From: Ignavibacteriales bacterium
GTDB taxonomy: Bacteria > Bacteroidota > Ignavibacteria > Ignavibacteriales > Ignavibacteriaceae
Direction: 5' to 3'
Length of the DNA: 64,000 nt
Assembly (NCBI GenBank): GCA_016714125.1
Contig: JADJNX010000003.1
Location: 248,001 to 312,000, forward strand
Within the stretch, counting starts at the first letter, position 1. Each line of letters starts with the position of its first letter. The notes beneath the pieces were generated by a model that was not told the origin of the DNA, made no database searches, and worked only from the letters and a program-made list of their open reading frames with translations. This document shows, piece by piece, positions 20,229 through 29,707 of the stretch. Both the position numbers and the translations under genes were made by a program.

Positions 20229-20255
20229 TAACATTTCAAAAATTTGAAACGGTTA
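20229..20255. promoter_or_regulatory. palindromic operator 2 (upstream of the regulator)
   Basis: TAACATTTCAAAAATTTGAAACGGTTA is an imperfect palindrome ending 11 bases before the regulator start codon, with the same TTTCAAA(A)TTTGAAA core as operator 1. It suggests autoregulation. Confidence 0.55.
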
Positions 20256-20289
20256 AAATTAAACAAAAGATAGTTACTGTGCAAGAAGT

Positions 20290-20515
20290 ATTTTTTTCAG
20301 TACTTGAGTACTTGAGAACTTGAGAACCTCGGTACTTCAGTACACGAGAGAGTTGAGTATAATATTATTAGAGCCCCTCCGCGAAAATCCGTTTTATCTG
20401 CGTTTATCCGCGTCCCCTAAAAAATCCGTGTTCAATATATATCCGTGGGATCTGTGATAATCCGTGGAATCCGCGTAACTATCCCCTATCGCCTTTGGTG
20501 TTGCAGACGGCAATC
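20290..20515 (-). repeat. degenerate intergenic repeat mosaic, copy 1
   Basis: Read from the stop of the hybrid kinase (minus strand), the stretch carries GTTACGCGGATTCCACGGAT, further ACGGATT/ACGCGGAT units and GCGGAGGGG. It then carries a second unit type built on ACTTGAGTACTTGAGAACT. No open frame or known element is present. Related copies follow hemG and the gene ending at 37992, always right after a stop codon and in the same orientation relative to it. Confidence 0.7.
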
Positions 20516-20522
20516 GGGACGA

Positions 20523-23279
20523 TTACCACTCCTCACTATTGCGCCTAAAAAATGTATTTTTTGACCATACTTTTAAGACATCACGAGTGAAGGGTTTTGC
20601 GATATAATCGGTGCAACCTTCGCTTAAAAATATTTCTCTGTCGCCACGGGCAGCGTATGCTGTTATCGCTATGATGGGAGTAAGGGCAAATTTGGGGTCT
20701 TTCCTAATTAGCTGTGTAAGTTGAACTCCATCCAGCCCTTGCCTGAGGTTGATATCCATGAAGATGGCGGAATATTTTTGTGAACTTTCCAGTAGTTGCA
20801 AAGCTTCAGTGCTGTTTTTTGCCTGCACCACATCACAAATTCCACTCAATTGTATTTGCACTATATTAAAGGAAGTTTCCTCGTCTTCAACATAGAGAAC
20901 AACTGCCCTTTCACCGGAAAGAACTGACAATTCGGTATCTGAGGATGGCTCTTTAATTTTTTTTCTTAAATTTCCTTCAGATTTTGGCAATCGTAAAACA
21001 CATGTTGTCCCGACACCTACTTCACTCTCAACATTTATTTTTACAGCAAGTAGGTCACAAAGTTTTTTGGTATTAGCCAGACCAAGCCCGGTACCTTCAA
21101 AGTTTCGCCCAATCCCCTCACTCACTTGTCTGAATTCCTGCCAGATGAAGTTTAAATTCTCGGGTTTTATACCTATACCGGTATCTTTGATGGAAATCTC
21201 AATAAATTCGGCATTATCTTTCTTTATCTCATTAATTGCAAGAATAACACTTCCTGAAAGTGTATATTTAACCGCATTGCTCACGAGGTTATTCAAAATC
21301 TGGTAAAATGCCCTTTCATCAGCATAAACGATCGCCTTTTTGTTGCGGGAGACCAATAAAATTGAAATCTTCTTTTTAGCCGCAGTTTTTCCATACAGGC
21401 TGATGACTTCCCTGGCAAGAGGAACCAGATCAAAATCGCTGAAATCCAAAACCTGTTTTTCAGCTTCGAGTCTGGAATAGTCAAGAATGAGGTTTAAGGT
21501 TTCGATTAATCGTTGTGCACCTGCATTTATAATTTTTGCCATTTCAAGAATATTAGGATCAGTTGCAGATTCTTCAAGGATTTCTGCATAACCGAGAATA
21601 CCGATCATAGGAGTTCTTAATTCGTGGCTCATATTTGCCATCAAATTGGATTTGATCCTGCTTAACTCAAGTGCCTTACTTTGAGCATAATGAATAGTGG
21701 ATTCAATCAGTTTTTTATCGGTGAGGTCTATTCCAATCCCGATCAACATCCCACTTTTGAGCCGGAGGTTAGACCAGATTGAATCGAGATATTCTCCATT
21801 CAATTTTCTCAAACGGAATTCCTTCCAGCCAATTTCAGCACGAAGCATATAATCAATAACTTGCTGCCTCATCGTTCCGTCAGGATAAAGTTCATCCATA
21901 AGAGTAACATTCTGCACAATCTCATTTGAGTAACCAGTTTTCTTTTCAAATTCCGCATTTACCATAGTTACATTGGCTTGCGGATCAAATCTTGTGATCA
22001 TTACCGGGATTGTGTTAATAATTTTTTCAAACAGCTCTTTTTGCTCTGAAAGTTGTTGGGCATCTTCTTTGCGTATTCTTTCACTTTCGATATGTTGAAG
22101 GACAAATGCAATATCGCCCGATATCTCTACAATCAAATCTACCTCACTTTTATCAAAAAAAACGGGGTCCTTTGAAAAAAGTTGAAGAATAAACCTGACT
22201 TCCTCTTGAACGATTATCGGGAAAATACCGAGTGAGTGAATATCATACTGATTCAAAACGTGATTATCGATGGAATTGAAAATTAACTGCTTTTTGTAGG
22301 TAAGAATGTTATCTCTAAGCATAGATTCATTTACATAGAGTAAAAGATCGGAATGATTTATCTTCCCGGAATTTTGACTAAAGACAAAATGTTTTACTTC
22401 GTCACTTATTAAATTGGATGGGCACTGCAATAAAGAAACCAGATCAAATTCAGCATTTTCGACGAAGATAGTACCAATAGTCTGAATCAGTTTTTCCTCC
22501 TCGTCAATGGTCATAAGAGTTTTATTTACAATGCTAAGCACTCTGTATAATCGGTTTAATCTTTCGAGCTCTTCCTCATATCGAATCAGATGCGTGACAT
22601 CTGTGATAGTGCAAAGGAAGGCAGGGATCCGATCATAATCAATCGGCGTCACTCTTAGCACTGCCGACCTGATTTCATTATTCCCCATAAGCAGGTTGAT
22701 GGAAGTGGAACTTTCAGCTACAATCGGATAGCCAAATTCTTTCCCATTCAGGGGCGCCATGCTTTTGAAAGATTCCTCAGCAGCGGGATTTGAGAAAATA
22801 ATAATCCCTTCCTGATTTACGACAAGCATGGGATCGGGATTTTGTCGAATAACTTCGTTCAGTTTGGCTTCAGACTTGCGAAAAAGATTTAGAGTAATTA
22901 CATGGTCTGCATACACCTGGAATTGAGCGAGAAAAAGCTTAGCCGGAAGAGGTCGAGTAAGATATGCGTCGGCACCGGATTCAAGACCTTTTACATGTTG
23001 ATCGCTCGCTTTTAAAAAAGCAGTAATTAGAATAACAAAGATATCTTTTGTAAGGGGGTCGGATTTAAGAATTTTAAGAATCTCGATGCCAGAAAGGTCG
23101 GGCATCGCAATATCCAATAAGAGTATATCGGGAATGGTACTTTGTGCTAATTTTAAACCATCAATACCACACGCGGCTGTGATTGTTTTAAATCCTGCCT
23201 TCTTCAGAATATACTCTTGACTCTGAATCAAGTCAGGATTGTCATCAATAATCAGAACGGAAATATTATCATTTTTCAT
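20523..23279 (-). CDS. hybrid sensor histidine kinase (REC-PAS-GAF?-PAS-HisKA-HATPase-REC)
   Basis: The protein has 918 residues and is intact. Domains in order: receiver (1-125, VLIIDDNPD, phospho-Asp in DILLLDIAMPD); PAS (about 135-235); a GAF-like region (about 250-400); PAS (about 415-540); HisKA (NMSHELRTP, about 558); HATPase (N-box LNNLVSNAVKY, DTGIGI, GTGLGL); and a C-terminal receiver (790-915, IFMDINLRQG). No transmembrane segment is seen, so the input is cytoplasmic. It is the last gene of the sensory island; kaiB ends 6 bases upstream of its start. The target is unknown, since no DNA-binding output is encoded here. Confidence 0.9.
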   Translation of the reverse strand: MKNDNISVLIIDDNPDLIQSQEYILKKAGFKTITAACGIDGLKLAQSTIPDILLLDIAMPDLSGIEILKILKSDPLTKDIFVILITAFLKASDQHVKGLESGADAYLTRPLPAKLFLAQFQVYADHVITLNLFRKSEAKLNEVIRQNPDPMLVVNQEGIIIFSNPAAEESFKSMAPLNGKEFGYPIVAESSTSINLLMGNNEIRSAVLRVTPIDYDRIPAFLCTITDVTHLIRYEEELERLNRLYRVLSIVNKTLMTIDEEEKLIQTIGTIFVENAEFDLVSLLQCPSNLISDEVKHFVFSQNSGKINHSDLLLYVNESMLRDNILTYKKQLIFNSIDNHVLNQYDIHSLGIFPIIVQEEVRFILQLFSKDPVFFDKSEVDLIVEISGDIAFVLQHIESERIRKEDAQQLSEQKELFEKIINTIPVMITRFDPQANVTMVNAEFEKKTGYSNEIVQNVTLMDELYPDGTMRQQVIDYMLRAEIGWKEFRLRKLNGEYLDSIWSNLRLKSGMLIGIGIDLTDKKLIESTIHYAQSKALELSRIKSNLMANMSHELRTPMIGILGYAEILEESATDPNILEMAKIINAGAQRLIETLNLILDYSRLEAEKQVLDFSDFDLVPLAREVISLYGKTAAKKKISILLVSRNKKAIVYADERAFYQILNNLVSNAVKYTLSGSVILAINEIKKDNAEFIEISIKDTGIGIKPENLNFIWQEFRQVSEGIGRNFEGTGLGLANTKKLCDLLAVKINVESEVGVGTTCVLRLPKSEGNLRKKIKEPSSDTELSVLSGERAVVLYVEDEETSFNIVQIQLSGICDVVQAKNSTEALQLLESSQKYSAIFMDINLRQGLDGVQLTQLIRKDPKFALTPIIAITAYAARGDREIFLSEGCTDYIAKPFTRDVLKVWSKNTFFRRNSEEW

Positions 23280-23285
23280 TGTATT

Positions 23286-23570
23286 TTAATTCTCGTCTAA
23301 AATTGTCAGGTGTAATCCTGCCAATACTTTCTGCGTATCAGAGAAGTCTCCTATTATCTTCCTTGCGGGGGCAGGGAAACATTTAATAAGAGTGGGGGTT
23401 GCCATTATTTCATCTTCCTCAGCCAGTTCCGGATAATCCAAAATATCAAAAATCATCAATTCATATTCATCTTTGAATTTCATCCTGAAAATGTTTTTTA
23501 GATTCGCAATCGCCATATCTGAACATGTGGTTTTGCCGGTGATGTAGAGTTTAAATTGATATTTGCTCAT
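23286..23570 (-). CDS. KaiB-family circadian-clock-like protein
   Basis: The protein has 94 residues with the KaiB thioredoxin-like signature: KLYITGKTTCSDMAIANLK, IFDILDYPELAEEDEI, MATPTLIKCFPAPARKIIGD. The last block is the most diagnostic (ATPTL...P.P.RKIIGDLS in cyanobacterial KaiB). No kaiC or kaiA is in the window. It lies 6 bases before a hybrid kinase and 82 bases after another kinase. In cyanobacteria KaiB and the KaiB-like domain of the kinase SasA compete for KaiC; here the partner may be one of the neighbouring kinases. That pairing is inference. Confidence 0.9.
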   Translation of the reverse strand: MSKYQFKLYITGKTTCSDMAIANLKNIFRMKFKDEYELMIFDILDYPELAEEDEIMATPTLIKCFPAPARKIIGDFSDTQKVLAGLHLTILDEN

Positions 23571-23652
23571 GATGATTCTCTGATCTTATCTCAAAGGATA
23601 TTTAATAATTTCTCGTCGACAAAGCACATTCTTGTAGCTTTTAACAACTAAT

Positions 23653-24847
23653 TTAGACAGGTAACTCAATGGTAAAAGTTGTGCCAACATTTACTTCACT
23701 TTCGACGGTGATGGTGCCGTTGTGGCCTTCAACTATTTTTTTAACTATCATCAGCCCAAGTCCGGTACTTTTTTCACCACCGGTGCTTTTTACACTTGTT
23801 TTTGAGAAAGGTTTAAAAAGTCTATCAAGTTCATCAGCCGGTATTCCTTGTCCCTGGTCTTTGATTATTATCCGGGTTTTGTTGGGCTCGCTCATCACGC
23901 TGATTTCAGTAGTGGTCTTATGATTTGAGAATTTAATGGCATTGGTAATTAAATTGGTAATAATCTGATCGATTTTGTTTTGATCGGCATTGATAAAAAG
24001 TTCTTCATCCGAAGAAATAAGCTTGAGGGTTATGACTTTTTGTCGGCAAGTGGTTTATTTAGAGAAACAGAGTCTCTAATGAGTGTTACGATATCAAAGT
24101 TGGTTTTGTTTAAAGTCATAGACCCGGCTTCAATACTTGAGATATCCAGCAACTCTGTAACCATATTAAGCATAAAATTAGCCAAATAGTCTATTTTTTT
24201 AAGAAAGCTAATCGACTCTTCAGACAATTGATCTTCTTCATCAAGGATGATCTCAGACAAGTTCATAATTACACCAAGAGGATTTCTAAGATCATGAGCT
24301 GCCATCCCCAGGAATTGGTTTTTTACCTTATTAAGACCAATAAGCTCATTGTTTTTTTTTGCCAATTCTCTTTGCATATTAACAAGTTCGTTGTTTACCC
24401 TGCTTAGTTCTTCATACAGAATGGTTTCAATTGCACGCTCTTTTTTTTCTTCGGGGACACTCTGATTTTTAAAGACTTGCCTGAGGAGATTGGTTTGATC
24501 GTTGTTGATAGACATCATCTGCGTCATCAGATAATCAAAATCAGTTCTATGGACAGTCCGAGAATAATTATTCTGGTGTCGAGTTTTATAGAACTAAAAA
24601 AGAAACTAAGATTAGCTTCCTCTGACAATATAGAGAGTTGTTTACTGAAGGAGGCACCGGCAGTTTTCGTTTCGACAAAAAATTTCAAAACTTTTGCAAT
24701 ATCTTCAGTAGCGAAGATATCGATCAAAAATTTATCATGAAAATTTTCGTTCGGAATTCCGGTGTTATTTATTTCAAGGGTTATAATCCGTCCGGAAAGA
24801 TCGCAAGTGAGCACTAATCCCGGATTTTCCATTTTGCCCGAGTCCAA
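23653..24847 (-). CDS. sensor histidine kinase (PAS-like, HisKA, HATPase), frame-disrupted
   Basis: Three frames encode one kinase. Residues from 24847 form a PAS-like fold (LVLTCDLSGRIITLEINN...). From 24527 a coiled coil and HisKA follow (FLGMAAHDLRNPLG). From about 24030 comes HATPase (IITNLITNAIKFSN, DQGQGIP, STGLGLMIVKK). The first junction is TGATG, so it could be two translationally coupled genes, although the downstream frame stays open upstream of that ATG (FDYLMTQMM). The second junction near 24033 is a clear one-base slip. No membrane segment is seen. It starts one base after the B12-sensor stop, so it probably receives that protein's signal. Confidence 0.75.
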
Positions 24848-24848
24848 C

Positions 24849-25913
24849 TTAGTTTAGGATAAATCCGTTAGCCAGTGAGATAGCACCTGCCGCATCCTCA
24901 GCAAAACCATCGGCACCTATATCTTTCCAAAGATTTTTTGCGATTTTAAAGGGGTAACCGCCGACAATTATTTTCACATTTTCAAAGTCGGGTGTATGTT
25001 TAACTTTGGATATAAAATTTTCAACATCCTTTAGATGATAAGTCATTGTGGCAGAAATTGCAAGCACTTGTGCATTGTGATTTTCAAGTGCACGAAGGAC
25101 ACTATCGACCGGGGTATTTGCACCATAATAATAACTGTCCCAACCTTCCATCTCAAAAAAATCAGCTACCATTCTGGCACCAATTTCGTGAAGCTCGTTT
25201 GCAACACAACTGACTACAATATTTTTGTTAGTCGAGTTGTTGAAGTTAAATAAAAAAGGATACAGTTGTGACATAATCAGTTGAGTGGCAGCGGTGACAA
25301 AGTGTTCATGAGCAACCGTTATTTTGCCTGTCTGCCAAAGTAAACCGGTCTCGAGCATAATCGGCTGAAACAGATTAAGATAAATATCTTTGATCGGAGT
25401 ACCCGAATGGTAGAGACTCATCACAGTATTCATGGCAGATCTTCTATCCCCGTTCAGAAGAAAACCAAGGTATTCATCGGCCTGATCTTTTAACGGATTC
25501 TGATTGTCTATGTAAGAGAACTCGGTGATAACACTTTCCCTGAAGGTACTTACACCCAGATCAAATATTTTCGCAGTTACTTCAAACTCACTTTCAGTGA
25601 GGAGACCGCCCATATTTTTTCTCAAAAGATCAAAAAAACGATAAAACTCATCATTTACTATATTCAAGGATGTGAAGAAGATTTTAGCCCATCTCATGTA
25701 TTCAACAAATAGTGATGGTTGAGAAAGTCTGACTGCCTGTGCCAGGTAACTTATTTTGAAATCACAATCCTGAAGATACAGATCTATATGTCGTTGAGTA
25801 TAACTGTTTTTAAAGGCAGGAGCGAGTTCAAAATGTTCATCAAGCACATTTTGTGAAATAGTCTTTTTGTTTTCTTCCAGTTTTTTACTAATCAGGTTAA
25901 GTGAATCATTCAT
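24849..25913 (-). CDS. cobalamin-binding sensor protein, CarH-like (no DNA-binding domain)
   Basis: The protein has 354 residues. The C-terminal part has the two B12 modules: a helical cap with W-x9-EH (Trp193, Glu203, His204), the motif of CarH/LitR photoreceptors, and a Rossmann-like B12 domain with E-x-H-x-x-G (Glu240, His242, Gly245). His242 is the likely cobalt ligand. The N-terminal 150 residues are helical (QRHIDLYLQDCDFKISYLAQA...) and replace the MerR DNA-binding domain of CarH. It is encoded directly before a histidine kinase. It likely senses light or adenosylcobalamin and signals to kinases by contact. Confidence 0.85.
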   Translation of the reverse strand: MNDSLNLISKKLEENKKTISQNVLDEHFELAPAFKNSYTQRHIDLYLQDCDFKISYLAQAVRLSQPSLFVEYMRWAKIFFTSLNIVNDEFYRFFDLLRKNMGGLLTESEFEVTAKIFDLGVSTFRESVITEFSYIDNQNPLKDQADEYLGFLLNGDRRSAMNTVMSLYHSGTPIKDIYLNLFQPIMLETGLLWQTGKITVAHEHFVTAATQLIMSQLYPFLFNFNNSTNKNIVVSCVANELHEIGARMVADFFEMEGWDSYYYGANTPVDSVLRALENHNAQVLAISATMTYHLKDVENFISKVKHTPDFENVKIIVGGYPFKIAKNLWKDIGADGFAEDAAGAISLANGFILN

Positions 25914-25934
25914 AAGTGATCTTTCAATTCTGAG

Positions 25935-27044
25935 TTATCTGGAGCGGGTATTCGGCAAAAATGTAGTGCCTTTTTCCTTGGTCGATTCAAATGAAACAGT
26001 ACCACCAAGATATCTCTCACTAAGCAGTTTCATACTGTATGTTCCCAATCCTCGCCCCTTTCCCTTGCTTGAGAATGATCTGTTAAATATCTGTAGTTGG
26101 ACATGTCTCGCCATGACGATATTGTTATGAACAGAAAATATAATTTTTTGAGCATCAGTGAAACAGGAAATTGTAATAATTGAGCCGGCGGGGTCTGCCT
26201 CCAGAGCATTTTTACCATGTTACTCAATACTCTTCCAAGCAGGCTGCGATCAGAAATTATGTCAATATCCAGCAGACTTCCGGCAACAATCTTTTTGCCT
26301 TCAGCGACGACATGATTTTTAAAGAGTTCAATCGTTTCTTGTATGAGTCTTTGCTGTGTTCAATTGGCTGTTGCCGGATATCAAGTTTTCCACCTTCCGC
26401 AGCGATAAGTTGTTTTTGGGCTTGAATTTCTTCGATGAGTCGTTTGGAAAGTTCTTCAATGCTCTCGCTGAAGATGGTTAATTCTTCAGGTTCTGCATCT
26501 CTTAAAATTTGGGTGTAGCCAAGAATTCCGCCTGCGGTATTTAAGATATCGTGGAAAAAAATCCTCTCCAAAGCTAATCGTCTTTTTCATTGGAAATGTC
26601 GGAAACGGTAAAAACCGTAAAATATTCACCTTCAACTTCGATGATTGTAGATTTTACTCTGAGATCCAGGGCACTGCATCCATCTGCTTGAGTAATACGA
26701 CATTCCTGCACCACTTCCGGATTGCCATTTTGCGAATTGAGAATCGAAATCACTGCTCCGCAAGTTTTGCAAAATTCGCTTGTTCCACAACCGTCAGCAT
26801 TTGCATATGCGTGCTGGCAATTGATCGCTTCACCGGGTCTAAGCCCCTTAAGTAAAACATCTTCCCCTGCATTTAGATAATCGAGCAGACTTTCATTGGC
26901 GAATACAATCTCCCGTTCGAGATTAAGAATCATTACAAATTCAGGAATGGCATTAAGCACGGTCGTCAATATCTGAGGATGTGATTCAATTTTCTTAATC
27001 TGAGCAATTAAAAGCTTCGTGGTTAGTTCTTTCGGGAGGAGCAA
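25935..27044 (-). CDS. PAS sensor histidine kinase with cysteine-rich PAS domain (frame-disrupted)
   Basis: Joined across three one-base slips (near 26575, 26345 and 26205), the locus encodes about 370 residues. A PAS domain (VLNAIPEFVMILNLEREIVF) contains a Cys-rich loop (NCQHAYANADGCGTSEFCKTCG). HisKA follows with an H-box FFHDILNTAGGILGY, then HATPase (LSNMVKNALEADPAG, SSKGKGRGLGTYSMKLL). There are no membrane segments. The clustered cysteines may bind a metal or respond to redox. It is the first gene of the sensory island, 21 bases before the B12 sensor. Confidence 0.75.
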
Positions 27045-27138
27045 AAGATTTCAGTTTAATTCGATTTGTATCGCCTTATTTAAAATGTATTTCGACCTAA
27101 AACATAGGATAATTTCAATTAAATTCAAAAAAGGCAGA

Positions 27139-27313
27139 ATTTTGGAGACTTGAGTAATTGAGTGACTTGAGTATTTCAAATGTACTTTAGTATTTCAGAA
27201 CTTCGGAGATTAGATGAGATAAATAACAATCCCATCCGAGTAATCAGTGTAATCCGCGTAATCATCCCCTCCGTGAAAATCTGTGGTAATCCGTGTAATC
27301 CGCGTAACCATTT
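27139..27313 (-). repeat. degenerate intergenic repeat mosaic, copy 2
   Basis: Downstream of the hemG stop, the minus strand reads GGTTACGCGGATTACACGGA, then TTTTCACGGAGGGG and a second TTACGCGGATTACACTGATT. These are followed by ACTCAAGTCACTCAATTACT-type units. It matches copies 1 and 3 in order and orientation. There is no coding potential. Confidence 0.7.
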
Positions 27314-27334
27314 TAAAATCCTTATCTAAGTTAT

Positions 27335-28712
27335 TTAGATCAGATTCAAGATTCTTTCGGCGGCAGGTTTCGAATTTTTGAAGCAATCGCCGATAGAAAT
27401 CCCACCACGATAGTTACCGCTGAGGACAAGTCCGGGATTTTCGAGTTCAATTTTTGTAAAATAATCCTCGTGTAGATTATAGCCCAGATTGTATTGAGGA
27501 ATGGCCTTTTCCCACATGCGTGATCTGGTGAAAACGGGATCAACATCAATTTTCATGATTCTTTGGAACTCTGTTAAAACTTTTTGTTCAAGATCATCAC
27601 CAAAACGACGGAAAATATCACTGTTTCTGGCTCCACCTATAAATATTGTGAATCCTGCTTGATTTGAAGGGGCACGATTTTCAAATATCACAGAACTCCA
27701 GATGGCACCGAGAAATATTTTTTTCTCTTTGCTTGGAATCAAAAATCCAAATCCATCAAGTGGAACTTTAATGCTGCTCTTTTTATAAGCTGCAAAAAGT
27801 ACTTTTACGGGCGGATGGTAAACATCGGTAAAATGTTCACCGAGATTTAGATCAAAATCGGTGAATACTTTTGCTGCGATATGAGCAGGAAGTGTTGAAT
27901 GGAGGATGTCACTTTTAAGTTCGTGAAGACTTCCCTGCTTTTCGTAGGTAATTGAAAATTTTCCGTTATCTTTTTTTTACATTGGTTACACGGCAACCAT
28001 AGATGATTCGATCAGGGAACTGTTCCACAATGGTTTTTGGGAGGATTCCCATTCCCGACTTAAAAGAGAACATTTTGGCACTTTGTTTTGACTCTTCGTT
28101 CCTCTTTTTGCCTCTTTTCGCTCTTTGGCTCCCTTGACCATCCCTTTGACCAACCCGCCATAAACTTCTTCCAAACGGTAGAGTTTTGGAAAAGCTGATT
28201 TTACGCTGAGTTTTTCAGCATCTCCGGCGAAAACTCCAGAGACAAAAGGATCGATTGCATAATCAAGGAATTCCCGTCCCAATCTTCTTTCAACAAAATC
28301 GGCGATACTTTGGTTATATCCATCAACAGATCTTCTAACAAAAGGTTCTTTCATTAAACGGAGTTTACCCGGAACCGAAAACAATGCTCGTTTTGAAAAA
28401 TGATCCGGCGCTCATTGGAAGTGCCATGAGTTCATCATTTTTGAGGATATATCTTTTATTTGAAGTTTCACTGGCATAAACCATCTCATCGTCAAGTCCA
28501 ACCTGATTTACCAGTTCTCTGATGAATGGGGAGGTTTCGAGACCGCTGTTTGGACCAAAATCGATGGTGTAACCATTCTCTTTGACGGTTTTGATACTTC
28601 CACCAGGTTCATTCCCTGATTCGAGTATTGTGAAGTCAATATTCTGACGATAAAGCCAGTGTGCGGTTGCGAGGCCGGAGATTCCGGCTCCAAGTATCAC
28701 TATATTTTTCAT
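27335..28712 (-). CDS. hemG: protoporphyrinogen oxidase, HemY/FAD type (frame-disrupted)
   Basis: It oxidises protoporphyrinogen IX to protoporphyrin IX. The N-terminus has the FAD Rossmann motif ILGAGISGLATAHWL and FGPNSGLETSP. Middle parts include FVERRLGREFLDYAIDPFVSGVFAGDA, and the C-terminus has the FAD-binding end LVLSGNYRGGISIGDC. Three slips (near 28395, 28085 and 27977) split it; joined length is about 459 residues, normal for the HemY class. It follows hemH by one base as last gene of the heme operon. HemY-type enzymes use molecular oxygen in known members. Confidence 0.85.
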
Positions 28713-28713
28713 T

Positions 28714-29694
28714 TTAAGGGTTCAGTATCTCTTTTTTACCAGAAAGTTCGGTTTTAACAAGATTGGCAAGACATTTTATAAATGTCTTTGAATCGTTTAG
28801 ACCTGTCATGACGATATAATTTTCGATTTTTGCTTCTTCAGCGTTGTGCCTGTATTCAATATCAAGTTCAAATAATGTTTCAACATGGTCGGAGACAAAA
28901 CTGATTGGAACAACCAATACATCTTTAACACCTTTGCTACCAAGTTCCATCAATTTGTCATCGGTTGCAGGTTCAAGCCACTTAACGGGACCAACCTTGC
29001 TCTGAAAAGAGAGGTGATATTGATGAGAATAACTCCTCATCTTCATCACAACTTCCATTGTGTTTCTAATTTCACCACTATAAGGATCTCCGTTTTTCAC
29101 CAAACTTATCGGAGTTCCATGAGCGCTAAATAGAATATTCACTCTGTCCCTGCGTTCCTCGGGGAATTTGAGGAGACATTCATCAATTCGCTCATTTAAG
29201 GCTTTTACATAAAGTGGATCGGTGAAATAATTCCTGACCATTTTGACCTTGGATTTGTCACCCTTAAAAACCCTGTTCCATTCATTAAATGATGAACCAG
29301 TTGTGGTGATTGAATAATGCGGATAAAGTGGAAGCAGAACCACTCTGTCATAATTCCCGTCGAACACTTTTTGTGCGGCAACACTTGTGAGAGGATTCCA
29401 ATATCGCATTGCAGTGATGACATCAGCACCGGGAAGGTCATTTCTCAGTTCGGTTTCCAGCCTCGACCGCTGCAGCTCTGTCCAGTCATTTATTGGAGAT
29501 TTACCGCCAATTAATTCATATTCATGCGCAACCTTTGGAGCTCTTCTCTTTGATATGACCGATGCAAAAAGTGTTTGCCCAAAAGGAAGTTTAAAGATAT
29601 CACGGTCACTGAATAGATTTTTCAAAAATGGTTCGATTGCACTTATTGAATCGGGACCACCAAGGTTCATTATCACTACTGCTGTTTTGTCCAC
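28714..29694 (-). CDS. hemH: ferrochelatase
   Basis: The protein has 326 residues. It inserts Fe2+ into protoporphyrin IX. The family signature LFSAHGTPISLVKNGDPY carries the catalytic His. MNLGGPDS is at the N-terminus, and FQSKVGPVKWLEPATDD plus VPISFVSDHVETLFELD (metal-binding Glu region) lie in the C-terminal half. The frame is intact. The gap from hemN is 13 bases, and hemG starts one base after its stop. Confidence 0.95.
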   Translation of the reverse strand: MDKTAVVIMNLGGPDSISAIEPFLKNLFSDRDIFKLPFGQTLFASVISKRRAPKVAHEYELIGGKSPINDWTELQRSRLETELRNDLPGADVITAMRYWNPLTSVAAQKVFDGNYDRVVLLPLYPHYSITTTGSSFNEWNRVFKGDKSKVKMVRNYFTDPLYVKALNERIDECLLKFPEERRDRVNILFSAHGTPISLVKNGDPYSGEIRNTMEVVMKMRSYSHQYHLSFQSKVGPVKWLEPATDDKLMELGSKGVKDVLVVPISFVSDHVETLFELDIEYRHNAEEAKIENYIVMTGLNDSKTFIKCLANLVKTELSGKKEILNP

Positions 29695-29707
29695 AAATTA
29701 TCCTGTT

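Noticed and set aside
20290..20515. Possible CRISPR-like array
   Set aside because: Units are degenerate, of uneven length, with no regular spacers and no cas genes nearby.
23286..23570. A full Kai oscillator
   Set aside because: No kaiC or kaiA is in the window; only the KaiB-like protein is supported.
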